Positions 34,581-47,747 of a DNA stretch of 64,000 nucleotides are shown here, piece by piece. The notes beneath the pieces were generated by a model. It made no database searches. It was not told where the DNA came from and worked only from the letters and a program-made list of their open reading frames with translations. Each line of letters begins with the position of its first letter. Position 1 is the first letter of the stretch. The stretch comes from Saccopteryx bilineata (Eukaryota > Chordata > Mammalia > Chiroptera > Emballonuridae). The stretch spans positions 292,932,982 to 292,996,981 of the forward strand of contig NC_089490.1 in the NCBI RefSeq assembly GCF_036850765.1, written 5' to 3'. The position numbers and the translations under genes were made by a program.

Positions 34581-34735
34581 AAAAGTCCTGTACCCAATAA
34601 CTATCATGTTACTTCCTGCTTCTTTCCAGCCCCTACTGAATACCAACTGACTTTTTGTTTCTACAAACTTGCCTATTATGGACATTTAATATAAATGACC
34701 TTGTTATTATTTTTAAGCCTTCTTTTCTTAACAAT
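34581..34735 (-). mobile_element. Ancient L1 fragment, antisense
   Basis: CAGCCCCTACTGAATACCAA, TTTTTGTTTCTACAAACTTG, CCTATTATGGACATTTAATA and TAAATGACCTTG match the inverted end of an L1M-type 3' region, the same block seen near 16950-17060. Confidence 0.55.
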
Positions 34736-37700
34736 ATTTATTGTTCAAAGATGATTTCAATAGAGCCCATAAGAAATCATTACACTAAATCAAATAGCAC
34801 CATTCTGCAATTATATACATAGAAGAAAAAGTATGTCATTTTTTATACTTTACAAGAATAGGGTAATATAATAAGCTGTAAAATATAATGTTGTGAAAAG
34901 GAAAAGGAACAATTTAAGTGTGCTTACTACACCTTAGTCAAACTTCCCTAAAGAACATGTATTGTTTCTTTCTTTTGATAATCCTTTCCTGCTAGCTCGT
35001 GTAGTCCCCCCCCCCGCATTTTAATTCACAACTAAGAATTTTATGCCAATCCTTTTACTTAACACAGTAGGAAGGAATTAACTTATACATTTCAATAAGA
35101 TGTGGTACTTAATTCCACTTTTCCTCAATTTAAGCTGCTTTTTTAAAATATTGTACAATCCTGTAGTAATTTGATTTCATGTTTTAATTTAAATTATATA
35201 CATTAGTACCACTGAAATTAATCTCAATACAGTATTTTAAAATAATTAGAAGAGAAGCAGACTGGGAGTAATTTAAATTAAAACACATACCAAAACTGTA
35301 TGGCTACCTAAGAAAGAATAGTGTTTAAAAATAATTGGATTTTTGGAAGAAAAAAAGCCTAAGTTCTATTCCATTTTAATTGTTGACTGGAGGTTACTAT
35401 GCTACATACAAAGAAAAGCTAAAATGATTACTCACGAAAAAAATTATATATAATAGAATATTTTATTTAAACTTTGACTTTAATTATATTGAACACTTTT
35501 TCTTATATTTTACATACCTTTGGAGGATCTTTAGAGATTTAATATCCTGGAATAATGCACACAGATATGGCCCAGTTATTCTACTGATTAAAATCTCTAT
35601 GTCATAGTTAAAGTTTATTGACCAGGTGAAGTTAGTTGACTTCTAATCCTGAATCTGATATAACATACTAAATGATATCACTTTATCTTTCTCAAACTCT
35701 GTTTTATTTCTGAAATACTAGCTCTGTATACTGACTCAGCATTTCCTAGACACTGAGTCATTTTATCTATAATGTAATTTAGAAGACAGATTTGAAAATG
35801 TTAAATACACTCTGTTTCTTTTGACCTTAATTTTTTGTTTGTTTACCAACCTTAAAATATGTTGAAGAGTACTCAACCATAGAACTGTTTATAGCCAAAC
35901 ACAATGAATGAAAACTTTACTTTTTTATTCAGTGAAATTTCAAATTTAATATATTACTTTCAACATTGTTTGCATGCCAAATATACTAAATGTTCCTCCT
36001 TGGATGGTATAAAAAGTGTCTAAAGGTCAAAACTGTCTTGATTATATTTTAGATATGTAGGCTAACTCTATAATTTATTATCTGAACCATGGCTCTTTTG
36101 AGAGAGAAGTGAGGTACTAATAGAACATAAACCAAGAAGACAGTTGTTAAATGGGAACATCCTGGAAACTCTGAGGCATATGTACTTGCAAACAGATGTG
36201 TAGACACAAAGGAAAATGATCTCACAGGAGAAGAACCTAAAGCTGTCAGGATTATGTGATGTATCTATTAGATGCATCAGTGAGCACACCTATTTTAATA
36301 TTTATTGTTAGCTTCTCAAGAAAGAATGATCCTATTTGGACGCAGTATTTTTTGTTATTATTGTTGTTGTTTGTCAGTTTGGTTCCATTAGTCACTTGCA
36401 ACCAACCTTCAATGTAAATATCATAATCAATGCATATAATGTCAAAGAAACATTTTGATATCTTCCTCCCCCAACATACAGATGTGAGCTCTTTATCTGA
36501 AATGTGTGAAACTCACCTCTCACACTAATACATTTGTGATGTATTTACTTAACAAATATAGGTGTGTGTATATGTATACATATATGCATATATGTGTGTA
36601 TACATACATATATGTGTAAGTAAAATAAAATAATATTAAAATTGATTTTCTAAAAATTAAATAATTTACACTGATTACTATATATATATATATATAATTA
36701 TATTTATATATAATATAATCACAAAGTTTACAACAATAGCCTGTAAAACAACTTTGCAATATCAGGGTTCTGGTCTCTGCTCTTACTCTCAGTATCAGGT
36801 ACTCAAATAACATTGTATAACATCATTTTGTTAAAGTGTTAATGAAATGCTGTAGAAATTTATTTTGTTCATATTAATTTGCCTATGGTTAAATTGGTTT
36901 TATATTTTGCTTAAAATACTAGAAACTATCGATGACATTAAAGGATTTATTACAGTTTCTTAATTTGGTTAGCTGTCAAAAAGGGATAATAATACTCTAC
37001 TTGTAAGCATAGTTATAAAAAAAAATAAATTATGTAGTGTTCCATTTAAAAATCTTATAAAATATACGATTAGGCAGCTTAATAATAATGCTAACCTGTC
37101 AAACTCTATATATAAATTTAAATATTAATTATTTACCAGATGTACAGCTATTTTATTGAGTCTCTCTTATTAAATATTTTTATTATTATTTTGCCTCTGG
37201 GGATTTCTTGTAGTTAATTCTCTCAGGGATTACTGAGATTTAACATATGTATGCATATACATTTGTATATGTCTCATAAGGAATACCAAAAAGTATCAAA
37301 CAAATATAACAAAATTATGTCCATGTTGTAATTCACCATCTTCAATTCCTAAGCCCTTTGACCACTATTAAATTTTGGTTTATAACATTCGGTAAAAATG
37401 TAGTGAATGGGCATGATGCATCCTCTATAAAAGAGACTTGGCTATGACTGTTCCATATAAATCAAGCTGAGTGTTTCTATTTTTTTTCCATCATCAAGTT
37501 TTATATTTATAAAAATATTTTTCTCACATTATGCTGATGTTGGACATTGAGGAAATCTATATGCTATTCCTGGTAATTACTTGGCTATTACAATTGTGTA
37601 TTATAAGACAAATTATTATTTATTGAACAGCACTGTAACAAGGATAATTGCTTGCTTTCTACTATTTCTGCTGGCATAGTCATGATCATAAAGGTGGAGG

Positions 37701-39159
37701 TGGAAAGGGAGTATGCCACATTTCAAAAACATATGTCCTATGTTTTAAATCCATGCTATCACCCAGTGTTCTTTTTACAGCAATATAATGATGATACATT
37801 TTAAAATTTAAAAAAATTGCAGTGAGCACTATGAATTAATGAAATAGCTAAGGCTAAGGCTAAATAATTGAAAATACTCTAGCCTATTTAATGCATGCAT
37901 TAGGAAATAATCCTGCCTCCCAGTAAAAAGTTACTGATTAATGTACCTCACACATTGCACACTTACTAAACAACTATGCCTTATTAAGACCCAATCTTTA
38001 ACTGAATTATTTTTAAAACATTACCTTTTAACTATATTTTGATGTGTGTTCAGGTGTTATTTTTAATGTTTATATTATAAAATTCATACACAACAAATAG
38101 TTTATCACATAGAAACTTTAAAAGAAAGAGGAAAAAATATTTACTTGTTTGCAGATAATGGGCCAAGTCAAAGCATCACTCTCGTGGAAATAAATCCTTG
38201 TAGCCTCAATCTTAATGACATGTCAGCACATCGTCAAGGAAGTGACACACACGTAATGTGAAAGACAAGAACCATTAATGCATTTTAAAATGGAGAGCTA
38301 AGTAGTAAAGCATAAACCAGTGTCTCTCATTGCTACATAGGCTAGTCATTACAAAATCTGCGGAGGCTAATTAAGAAGGATTGGGGTTAATAACATTTCT
38401 AGTGACTTTGCAAATTAATTTTTTCAAAATGAAAACAAGCACTCCAGACATCACTTCAACACATTAATTTGAACTGAAATAGTTAACTTTCATTCCCCAG
38501 GTTTTTATGAACATTTCCATAGTGTTTTGCTCATAATTATATTAAAGCTCATAATGTATCCGTTTGATACATAAGAAAGGACACTGAGCCACAATATAGG
38601 GATTATGAAGATTCTCAAGTGAAAATAATAAAATAATACATTTTATGGTAATAAGATTTAAATGTGATATAAAATTTAATAAGTAGTAAAGGTCTGCCAG
38701 GCTTCTTGAGAATACATATACAATACTTTTTTCCTAGCCAGCCAGAATGCCATAATTTTTTGGTGAGTTCATGCCCAATATTTGTTGCCTCAGGAATTTT
38801 CTTCATTTTACAGTGCATTTGGACACAAAACGAACAATGTAATAACACAAATATATTCTTGCTTTATTTTGTGTCAGGTCTTGAAGGACATACCTAACCA
38901 AGGAAACTTTCACTTCTTTCATCCTTTACCGACAATATATTAGGCTTATTATGTGTTTTGTATCCTCTTTTATCAAGAATTTTTATTCGATACTCTGGTA
39001 ATAGGTTTAACAGCTGCTTTAAGCCTAAGATTATTTTGTTACCACTTATTTTTTTTGGTGTTTTATTTGTGTTTAGGTAGAGAGGAGAAGAAACACTGAA
39101 CCTGTTCTTAAAGAACTCACAGGGAATCATATAAGCAATCAAGTAAAAAAAATGTGATA
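34736..39159. other. 4.4 kb mostly unique sequence, no gene
   Basis: AT-rich with no young insertion. A weak MIR-like pyrimidine-to-AT block lies at 35630-35720. Dinucleotide-rich tracts are at 36556-36617 (TATG/TACA mix) and 36678-36715 (TA)n. The part 38150-38480 is less AT-biased and may be conserved noncoding DNA. Frames at 36068-36813 and 38615-39142 are chance frames. Confidence 0.4.
36556..36617. repeat. Alternating purine-pyrimidine tract
   Basis: A mix of TG, TA and CA dinucleotides (GTGTGTATATGTATACATAT and onward) makes an imperfect, partly self-complementary microsatellite. Confidence 0.8.
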
Positions 39160-39990
39160 TTTACCACTATAATGGTAGCATAGAGAGAATAAAGAATAAC
39201 TTTGCCTGTAATAAATAATATTGCATGAATTGTGTAAAGTCTCTATCTGGAAAAAGATATTTAAAGTATGTAAGACCAATAAAGAATCATGACCACAAAA
39301 CTAAAAATATCTACTATTATACATATGATTGAAAGAAATGCAAATAAATCAGTCTATAGAGAAAAAGTTATGATCAACAGAAGAGAATATTTAAAATCCC
39401 AATGAACATATGAATAAATGAACTTCACTACTAATCAGGGAACTACTAATTAAAACAAGAAAAAGATATAATTTCTCACTTAACTGATCAGCAGGAACAA
39501 CCACCACCATCACCAACAAAAAAAGACATTGGCAACAGAAAGTGTTACTCTGGTAAAACTAACCTGGGCAATAACCAGAAGCAAAGTAATATTTTATGCA
39601 TTCTTGAATGGATTAAAAATTACTACACTTGTTTAAACATCAGTTTAACAATACTACACAAATTTGAAGAATTGTATTGCCTACTCTTTTGTACACATAT
39701 ATGTATAAAAAGTTATATATTTGTCATAGCTATAAATGCTCACAATATAAATATTGATTACTAAGAAAAGTTGTGTATAACTTGTAACTTATGTATTTAT
39801 TTATAAAATGGGATAGTATTCCACAGTTAAGCTAAAAGAAATCAACATACAATTTAGAGAAACAAATAGAAACAATATGATTCTGTTTATCTAAAGTATT
39901 AATATACATGTATATATAAAAATTTAGTATATATACTGTATGTGATCATATACACATCTGATGAACTATAAAGACATTCATGGACAAAAC
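39160..39990 (+). mobile_element. Ancient L1 fragment, sense
   Basis: Decayed L1M-type C-terminal ORF2 text: AATCCCAATGAACATATGAA, CTACTAATCAGGGAACTACT, AATTAAAACAAGAAAAAGAT, ATTTCTCACTTAACTGATCA, then a late block TAAAATGGGATAGTATTCCA. No open frame. Confidence 0.6.
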
Positions 39991-39994
39991 TGTT

Positions 39995-40390
39995 GTTTTA
40001 GTTTCTTAGGGATGCTGTAACAACATATCACAAACTGGGTGGCTTAAGATAACAGAAGTTTATTTCCTCACAATACTGATGCCCTGAACTCTGCAGGGCT
40101 ATGATGCTAAGCACTCTAGGGGAGAATGCTTCTCTGTCTCCACGTGGCATTTCTTGACTCATAGCTGCATCACTCCAAATCTCCTGGCCATCTTCATTCT
40201 GTATGTGTCAGTATCATTGAGTGTGTCTCACCCTCTCTTTAAAGGACACCAGTCATTGCATTTGGGGTCCACTCTAATTTGGTACGATTTCCTATCAAAT
40301 ACCTTATATTAAAAGAAAGGTTTAATTTATAGGTAGAGGAGGCTTCCACATCTATTTTGGGGGAACACAATTTAATCCATAACAACCATG
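39995..40390 (-). mobile_element. MaLR-type LTR, antisense
   Basis: TTAGTTTCTTAGGGATGCTG, TAACAACATATCACAAACTG, GGTGGCTTAAGATAACAGAA, CACTCTAGGGGAGAATGCTT, AGCTGCATCACTCCAAATCT, AAAGGACACCAGTCATTGCA and GGGGGAACACAATTTAATCC in order. This is a well-preserved inverted LTR of the MLT1/MST group. Solitary, with no internal region. Confidence 0.7.
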
Positions 40391-41321
40391 TATATCTGTT
40401 ATGTCTAAATTCAAAAAAAGAATGTGAAAAAGAGAAGAAGGTGGAACTGGATAGTGACCAATGTTTTTATAATGTATATCATTAAGCTGAATGGGGGGCA
40501 CTTATATATTTATTTTATATAGGGTGATCAAATAATTAATAGTCCAAACTAGGTCTCTTCAAGGAGAGAATTAGGATTCAATTTATTATTACTCATAAAT
40601 CAAAATCTTAACTCCTAATCATCCTATATAACCCAAGATATATGAACATTCCAGTTTTTCAAACATTTCAAAATATTCTGGTTTATTCACAACAGTAGTC
40701 ATGGCTTTTTTAAAAATGAGAAAATGTTCATATAATGCATTTGAAACACAAAGTCATACATCATCTTTATTGAACCTTAAGCTGTTGTTGAACTTCAATT
40801 TAAGTGAGAAAAAAATATTTCAAAAAAATTTTAAAACATATGTCTATTAAGCTATTTCAACAAAGGGCAAACCAGGAAATGGAATGCAATAAATATTTTT
40901 ATATTCTTGTCACTAACTCTTTATGTAGAGGGTAAAATTTAGAAAAAAAAATAAAGTTTTGCTAGGACTTCAAGCAGAAATTCCCTAATAGTTGTCTGTT
41001 ATCCCTTCAGCCAGCACTTTCAAATATAGTAGCTTAATTTATATAGAAAAGAGGCATAGATACATTACTACATATCCTTCCTTAAAGAACTAAGCTGGGT
41101 TATTTCATTATATGTTCAGATTTTATCTTCTTTTAACATTAAAACAGACCATGAAAGCTAAAAGCAAACAATTTCTGCAAAAGTCTGTCTTGACAATTAT
41201 AGACCAAAGTTTCGCTGCCTCCTTTAGGCTCTTTTTTAAACTCTTTCAGTTTAATGCATTCTGTTCAATAAAATAGTTGTTTGTATAATATTAGATAGAC
41301 ATATGAAAATTTAAGACTATT
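40391..41321. other. Unique sequence, no gene seen
   Basis: AT-rich, no recognised repeat. Confidence 0.4.
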
Positions 41322-41335
41322 GAATTTAGAATAAT

Positions 41336-41530
41336 GCCTGGCCTGTGGTGGTGCAGTGGATAAAGCGCCGGCCTGTAACACTGAGGTTGCCTGTTCGAAA
41401 CCCTGGGCTTGCCTGGTCAAGGCACATATGGGAGTTGATGCTTCCTGCTCCCCCACCCTCTTTCCCTCTCTTTCTTTCTCTCTCTCTTATCTCTAAAATG
41501 AATGAAGTCTTAAAAATTAAAAAAAAAAAA
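41336..41530 (+). mobile_element. tRNA-derived SINE, type A
   Basis: GCCTGGCCTGTGGTGGTGCA, AAGCGCCGGCCTGTAACACT, B-box-like GTTCGAAACC, CAAGGCACATATGGGAGTTG, CT tract, poly(A). Target duplication GAATTTAGAATAAT at 41322-41335 and 41531-41544. Confidence 0.94.
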
Positions 41531-41544
41531 GAATTTAGAATAAT

Positions 41545-42766
41545 TCATTTCTGTATAATCAGGAGCAATAGAAAAATATTTTGTATAGAGAAAGGTCTTT
41601 AAATATTTGTTGAATACACATTGCTGAGGGTATACAGTTAAAAGACCACATGTATCACAAAGGTTGGAACCTTCTGTAAGGATATAATTTACACTTTCCA
41701 TAAACATACAGAATAAGAAATTGTACATTATTTAGAAATTTCGTTATTTTATTGTTTAAAAATATTATGATGATGACTCAGAACCACTAGTATATTCATA
41801 CTTTGAATATTACTCTTTCTCCTTAAATATTTCTCCCATGGACTCTTATATTAAATGAAATCTCCCATCCCAGATCAAATAACCTCCAAAGTCTCTCTAT
41901 CGTTTGATAATAAACTCATTAAAGGTGTTGGAAAGTCAAACTTTATATTCTTTCAGATATTTTAATCTCAGCAATATTTTATTCAACCTATTCTGGTGGG
42001 CTTACCTACATCTTTTAATATTCCTTGTCATCTCTTAGAAATATCATACTGAATGTACAGGCAAGGCATTTCCAAATGTTTGTGACTCACTAGAAGGGGA
42101 ATATGTGTTTGGGAATCCCAAAAGGAGGGGAATGGGCAGGAAGGAGAAAGAGGAAATGGAAATTCATATGATGCACATGCTCTCAACATAATGGCTTTTA
42201 AATATTTTCATAAGGTTTATATATTGGCATGGCTTTTAAGGTGAATGAAACAATATTAGATTAAGAAAATTGAAAACAAATCCATAAAATCTATGAAGAA
42301 GGTGGTCAAAACATGGCACCTTATATTCATCTATTACCTTCCCCAACTATAGAGAAAGATCCATAACTTTAACCTCACCAGATCATATGTGGAGTTTTTC
42401 TTGGATATTGGCTTCACTCAGACAAATAACAGGCTACTTATCACTGACAAACGAGAAATAGATTTTCCCCCCCACATCATCTGATAGCATTGGGAAAGCC
42501 CTTCTACATCATCTGAATAACACCTGGAGGTACTTTACAACTGGCTGTATTTCAAATTGGAAAAATGTTTTTTTTTAATGATTATTGCTATCTGAAAGTG
42601 TTTTTGTTTATTTGCTTGGTATTGAGAAGGAAGAAGCTATAGCCATTTATTTATTATACTTATTCACCTTCAAACTTATATCCACATGCTTTGTCAGATT
42701 ATAGTGTGATCATTTGAATGTTATGCTTTTTCAAGAACAAACAATAAAAACATTTTTTAAAGAAAA
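41545..42766. other. Unique sequence, no gene seen
   Basis: No repeat or coding signal recognised. Confidence 0.4.
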
Positions 42767-43160
42767 TGCCCTGGCCAGTTGGCTCAGTGGTAGAGCGTCG
42801 GCCTGGCGTGCGGAAGTCCCGGGTTCGATTCCCGGCCAGGGCACACAGGAGAGGCACCCATCTGCTTCTCCGCCTCTCCCCCTCTCCTTCCTCTCTCTCT
42901 CTTCCCCTCCCGCAGCCGAAGCTCCATTGGAGCAAAGATGGCCCGGGCGCTGGGGGTGGCTCCTTGGCCTCTGCCCCAGGCACTAGAGTGGCTCTGGTTG
43001 CGACAGAGCGATGCCCCCCCCCATGGGCAGAGCATCGCCCCCTGGTGAGCGTGCAAAGTGGATCCCGGTCGGGCGCATGCAGAAGTCTGTCTGACTGCCT
43101 CCCCGTTTCCAGCTTCAGAAAAATACAAAAATAAAAATAAAAAATAAAATATTTAAAAAG
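42767..43160 (+). mobile_element. tRNA-derived SINE, type C, full length
   Basis: The best-preserved type C copy. TGCCCTGGCCAGTTGGCTCA, A-box-like TGGCTCAGTGG, TAGAGCGTCGGCCTGGCGTG and a perfect B-box-like GGTTCGATTCC form the tRNA-like head. It continues with GGCACACAGGAGAGGCACCC, CT tract, GCTCCATTGGAGCAAAGATG, two GC modules (43003-43050, one replaced by a C9 run), GTCTGTCTGACTGCC and an A-rich tail. Both internal pol III promoter boxes look intact. The 165-aa minus frame and 90-122-aa plus frames are by-products. Confidence 0.94.
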
Positions 43161-44225
43161 CCTCATTTTCTTCTCCCCTGCTCTATACTTGCACATTACT
43201 AGTTTAACACTTTATTCACACTGGTATCTGTAAAGAGGTAAGCATCCTTATTTCAATTGAGAGCTATTACATAGATTTTTGTTTGATTTTGCTAAGGTAT
43301 TTTTCTACTAAAGCCATTTCTCTATGTTTAGAACTTCCAAAGCCAGTTGAAATAAACTTGTAAGGAAAATTGTTTATATGTCTGAGTAGTAAATGTAGAC
43401 ATGTATTATACTAATTATATTGACAAGTGAATTTGCAATCAATAAATTAATTCAGTTGTGGGTAACTAACTTAGTAACTATGGCTTTACCTTAGATAAAA
43501 ACTCAAGGGAAAATTATGAAATACTGAGTACTGAGAACAACAAGCATTACAACTTTTACTTTCTTTTTAATAGCAATTCGTATTATTCAAGCATATTCAC
43601 TAGCATTATCTCTATTATTTTATTTTTGCATAATTACACCTCCATATTTTTGGTAAAATACCAAATTAAGTTCCAAAATTTCCTCTAAAATAAAAAATAT
43701 ATATAACTCAGACATTCTCTATTCTAACATCAAACTCTTACTGTGTTTTCTCAATTTTGAATTTGTAGATACTTAAAATTGGTCACATTATATAAAACAT
43801 TATGCAGTGAGACATATTTTTTTAGAACCAGGGAAATACCGGCAGCAAAAGTTTATTAACAGTCTTCTGACAATGACAATAATCTCTTTTTAATAAAATA
43901 TTGACTAACCTAGTAATAAGCCATCCATATTTTTGTAGCATAACTGTTTTCTCCATTGTTTATAAAATAATCTATGTATGTCTACAGATCTATAATGACA
44001 GAAGGTGCTGCAGTTACACTTTGGTAAAATGGCCCTATTGACACTTACCTGCTTCTGGCCATGGAAACATACTCAAAATCATCACAAGTTTGACATAGCA
44101 GATGATAGCACACTTTTTGAAATTCTTGGTTCATAAATTTTCTGTATTTTTTTATTTGAAAGATAATATTAAAAATATTAGCAACTCTAACTAAACGAAT
44201 GTGCAAAATAGTTCTCATACATTGT
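43161..44225. other. Unique sequence, no gene seen
   Basis: AT-rich, nothing recognised. Confidence 0.4.
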
Positions 44226-44493
44226 GGTACAGAGACCCTAAGGTGATCTTCAACATTCCACCTCCTGGTAAAATCGTCCCCTTGGGTGTGGGCAGAAACT
44301 GTTGCTTGCTTCTAATAACCCTTAACTTGGTAACATTATATGGCAAATAAAATAGGATGAGACTCATGAGTTTATTATACTATGCATAAGACTCTATCTC
44401 AGTGACTATAAAGAAAGATTCTCTTCGCTGGCTTACTGAAGTGAACAGCCCGTTGGAGAAGGCCATCAAGGAGATGGGACTTGTGGTTTAACC

Positions 44494-44789
44494 CAGTGGT
44501 CCCCAACCTTTTTTGGGCTACGGACTGGTTTAATGTCAGAAAATATTTTCACAGACCTGCCTTTAGGGTTGGACGGATAAATCTATCACATGACCGAGAC
44601 AAGCATCAAGAGTGAGTCTTAGATGGATGTAACAGAGGGAATCTGGACATTTTTTAAAAATAAAACATCGTTCAGACTTAAATATAAATAAAACGGAAAT
44701 AATGTAAGTTATTTATTCTTTCTCTGTGACTGATACCAAATGGCCCACGGATTGGTACCGGTCCGCGACCTGGGGGTTGGGGACCACTG
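44494..44789. mobile_element. Non-autonomous hAT-type DNA transposon
   Basis: 296 bp with 15-bp perfect terminal inverted repeats CAGTGGTCCCCAACC / GGTTGGGGACCACTG and a perfect 8-bp target duplication GTTTAACC at 44486-44493 and 44790-44797, the hAT signature. Subterminal GGACTGGTTTAATG and CGGATTGGTACCGGTCCGCG are partial inverted partners. It contains no frame and would have needed a transposase in trans. Intact ends suggest an age well below that of the LTR it sits in. Confidence 0.92.
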
Positions 44790-44814
44790 GTTTAACCTAT
44801 GGGCCGCACTCGGG

Positions 44815-45195
44815 CACTTAAAAACTCCCTGCTTCCTCCTCTCTGCCCGGAACGTACACTTTACTTGCTTTTTCCTTTAAAAAGTCATGTTTGATGAGAC
44901 TATCTATACTGGGTATATGACTGAACCCTCTAAAGGCCTCCTGTATAATGACTAGACCAAGTTAAAGTCTCTATATAAACTTCTAAGATTTAGCAAGTGA
45001 GTGTGGAAAAAATTTTTTTCTTGAGGCTGCCTAAGACAAGTTTCATAAATAAATGCTCTTGCTCTTTAAACCTGCCATTTACCAATCTGAAGTGGTCTGT
45101 CTTTTTCTTAGTGTCTCCATGTACTCTGCATAAGGAGGCCAGTTTCAGGGGAAGCTCCCAGAAGGTTTTTCTAACCAGTATAGCCATGCTAATGA
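44815..45195 (+). mobile_element. Probable solo LTR of an endogenous retrovirus
   Basis: The block inside the MaLR LTR has LTR-like order. TATATAAAC (TATA-like) lies at about 44973. An AATAAA polyadenylation signal with a GCTCTTGCTCTTTAAACCTG region lies at about 45047-45072, then a T-rich GTCTGTCTTTTTCTTAGTGTC U5-like end. The exact ends and the short target duplication were not resolved, and no viral genes are present. Confidence 0.45.
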
Positions 45196-45545
45196 AGCTC
45201 ACCAAACAAAGGCATATAGGTGGCCTCTGGGAACTCTGAATAGGCCTCTAGGATGTGAAGGTGGCCTCCAGACAGCAAAGAGTGAAATCTGAGGCTATTT
45301 AGCCATAACTAAATTAATGTGGCCAGAGACTTGAATGAACTTGGAGACACGTTCTTCCCTAGAAGAGCCTGCAGATGAGAACATAGCCCAGCTGTCGCTT
45401 GAGTGCAGCCCTGAGAGGCCCCAAGCAAAGTTTCTACCTAAGCTGTGCTGGGACTCCTGAATACCATGAAAAAATAAAGGCATTCTGCATTAATCCACTA
45501 AGTTTATGTTGTGAAAATTGTGCAGCGATAGAAAAGCAGTACCAA

Positions 45546-47299
45546 ATGTATCAATACATAGTAATAATCATATATATCCAAATTAAAGTATAATACAGCA
45601 AACATATAGAATAGATAGATTCATTTGCATATATGCAAGTTTTCTTCTTTGATAAGATCTAATGAAAAAGGGTGATTTGTTTCAGCCATCTTTAACACAC
45701 ATATTTGACCAGGCCACAAATCCATCAGGTCATGAATCCATCTGTCTATAATGTCCTAGTCTATATTTTTTAAAAGCTGTTTGGTGGGAGAAGAATATGG
45801 TAGGTAGGGAGGGCCACATGGGTGGAGCAAGTTTAGGAATAAGTATCAGGAATATGGGTTCTGAAACTGTTTCTGCCACTCCCTACCCTTGTTCTGCCCA
45901 GGCCAAACTTATTGAACTGGAAAGTTTATCTGTCTGACAAGTGCTCTGGAATATCAAACTTCATGGGACAGAATCTATTTTCTAAAGATAAATAGATCTA
46001 TGTGGGTAAAATAATCTCATTTTTTTATAACTTACCTAAAAAGTATATTGGCTTCTCAATAATAAAAAAATCAACCTATATAAAATGATGTACCTTTTCA
46101 AAAGAGAGGACTATTGATTTGAGTATGACATATTGAGATATTCAAAGATAGATTTTACAGATGCTAGTCTAGTGAAGATCGATACATTTTGAATGCATTC
46201 ATTTCGGAAATAGACTGTCAAAAAAACATGGATTACCTATCAAAACACCAAGTTTCATGTCAAATTGGGTTATTTGATGAGGTGTCTGTTATAGCTTTCA
46301 GCTTCTATATATGCCACAAATATGCTAAAAATATAGTATATGATCGGTAAGTGCTATAGATAATTAAATGGCCTTGAAAAAACTGCAATTAAAGGTTTAT
46401 AATATGGCTCAGTTTTGTTAATTAGAAATAAAAGAATAGAATAGAATGTAATGTCAGTTTTCTCATATACTTTGCAATACATTTTATTAAAGAGGATGAA
46501 ATAAATGAAAGTGTAAAACTGAAGCTGCCTATTTTTGCTCATTGACAGAATTTCTAACATATGATGTGGATCAGTATACACATGGATTTGCAATTTCTAT
46601 TTCTATATATTTATGTAGCTCACTAGGTCATACCAAAGCAAATTCATATACTGGGGATTCTTATCTAAGCACTAGTTTTTAATACACTGATTAAACATTT
46701 TTCACCTGTGGGAGGATGATGGACAATAGGTCTTTGATTGGGCCAGCTCCTACTTAACATCTTTTGAAAAGAATTTTGTCAAGTAAATTTTCTTCAATTA
46801 ATTTAAATCTACCTAAGTAATTCATATATAGGGAACATATACTTGGAATTTTCAGAATCTTAAAATATCTTAATGATAGGTAGAATATATCAAGATTTAA
46901 AAAAATAAAAATAATTTACTTTATTTCATTTATAAATAAATTATATACTTTATTTTAAGGAAACATTTTAATATGCCTCTTAATTTCATTATTCAAATGT
47001 AAAATGAACGAATATTTTTATAAGCCTTAATAGAAGAAAACAGTAATTTAAACTAGAAATTGGGTTGGCTATAAATTTATTATGGATTATCACTGTAAGG
47101 CGAATAAATGGTTGACTTTTTCAAATCTGCATCAAGGACAGATAGGCAATAGAGCATCATTTTACTAGACATAACATGTCTAAACTAGACTAAAGACCTA
47201 CAAGAATTCAAATAGTAATAAAATATCAATAGGATTCTAATTATCCACCTACCTTAATTCTCAAAGGATTGGGCTAATGACCTTATTTTGGCAATATTG
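45546..47299. other. Unique sequence, no gene seen
   Basis: AT-rich interval between the MaLR nest and the L1 target duplication. The 79-aa minus frame at 46354-46593 is a chance frame. Confidence 0.4.
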
Positions 47300-47747
47300 A
47301 AAAGACACTGGAGATGACGTCCGAGTAATGGCTGGGTAGGAAGCGATACCGATAAATCTCCCCCAAAACTCAACAAGATCTTCAACCAGAAACAGAAAAA
47401 CCTATCCTTGGAGCCTCCAGATGTTTCACAATACACCCAAAGGTATGATCGAGTGAAAAATTGGCTAAATATATAACCAAACCCTGAAGAAATAGGGAGT
47501 AAGAAATGCTCCGCCTTCCTCACTAACCTAAACAGGGCGGCTTTCACTGGAAACTGAGAATATAGAAACTAAGACGGGCAAAGGGGGTGAATAGATCCAG
47601 GCCGCGGCACAAATGGCCGAACCAGGCTGTGGCACGGAGATCCAAGCCGAGGAAAAACTGTTCCTGTGACAACCCAGGCAATACAGCTAACACTCGCGCC
47701 AAACCCAGACAAAGAAAAACAAGCGGGGCAGCCATTTTACCCGATCT

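Larger units (their letters stand above)
44226..45545 (+). mobile_element. MaLR (MLT1-type) LTR, sense, interrupted twice
   Basis: The 5' part 44226-44493 shows CCTCCTGGTAAAATCGTCCC, CCTTGGGTGTGGGCAGAAAC, TTGCTTGCTTCTAATAACCC and CCCGTTGGAGAAGGCC. The 3' part from about 45200 shows GGTGGCCTCTGGGAACTCTG, CAGATGAGAACATAGCCCAG, CTGTCGCTTGAGTGCAGCCC, TAAGCTGTGCTGGGACTCCT and CATTAATCCACTAAGTTTAT, ending CAGCGATAGAAAAGCAGTAC. Between them sit a hAT-type element (44494-44789) and a probable solo LTR (about 44815-45195). The LTR is old and has no coding role. Confidence 0.6.

Noticed and set aside
42767..42842. tRNA gene-like head with good A and B boxes
   Set aside because: It continues into the standard SINE body and A-rich tail, and the cloverleaf anticodon region is not that of a working tRNA. 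It is a SINE head.
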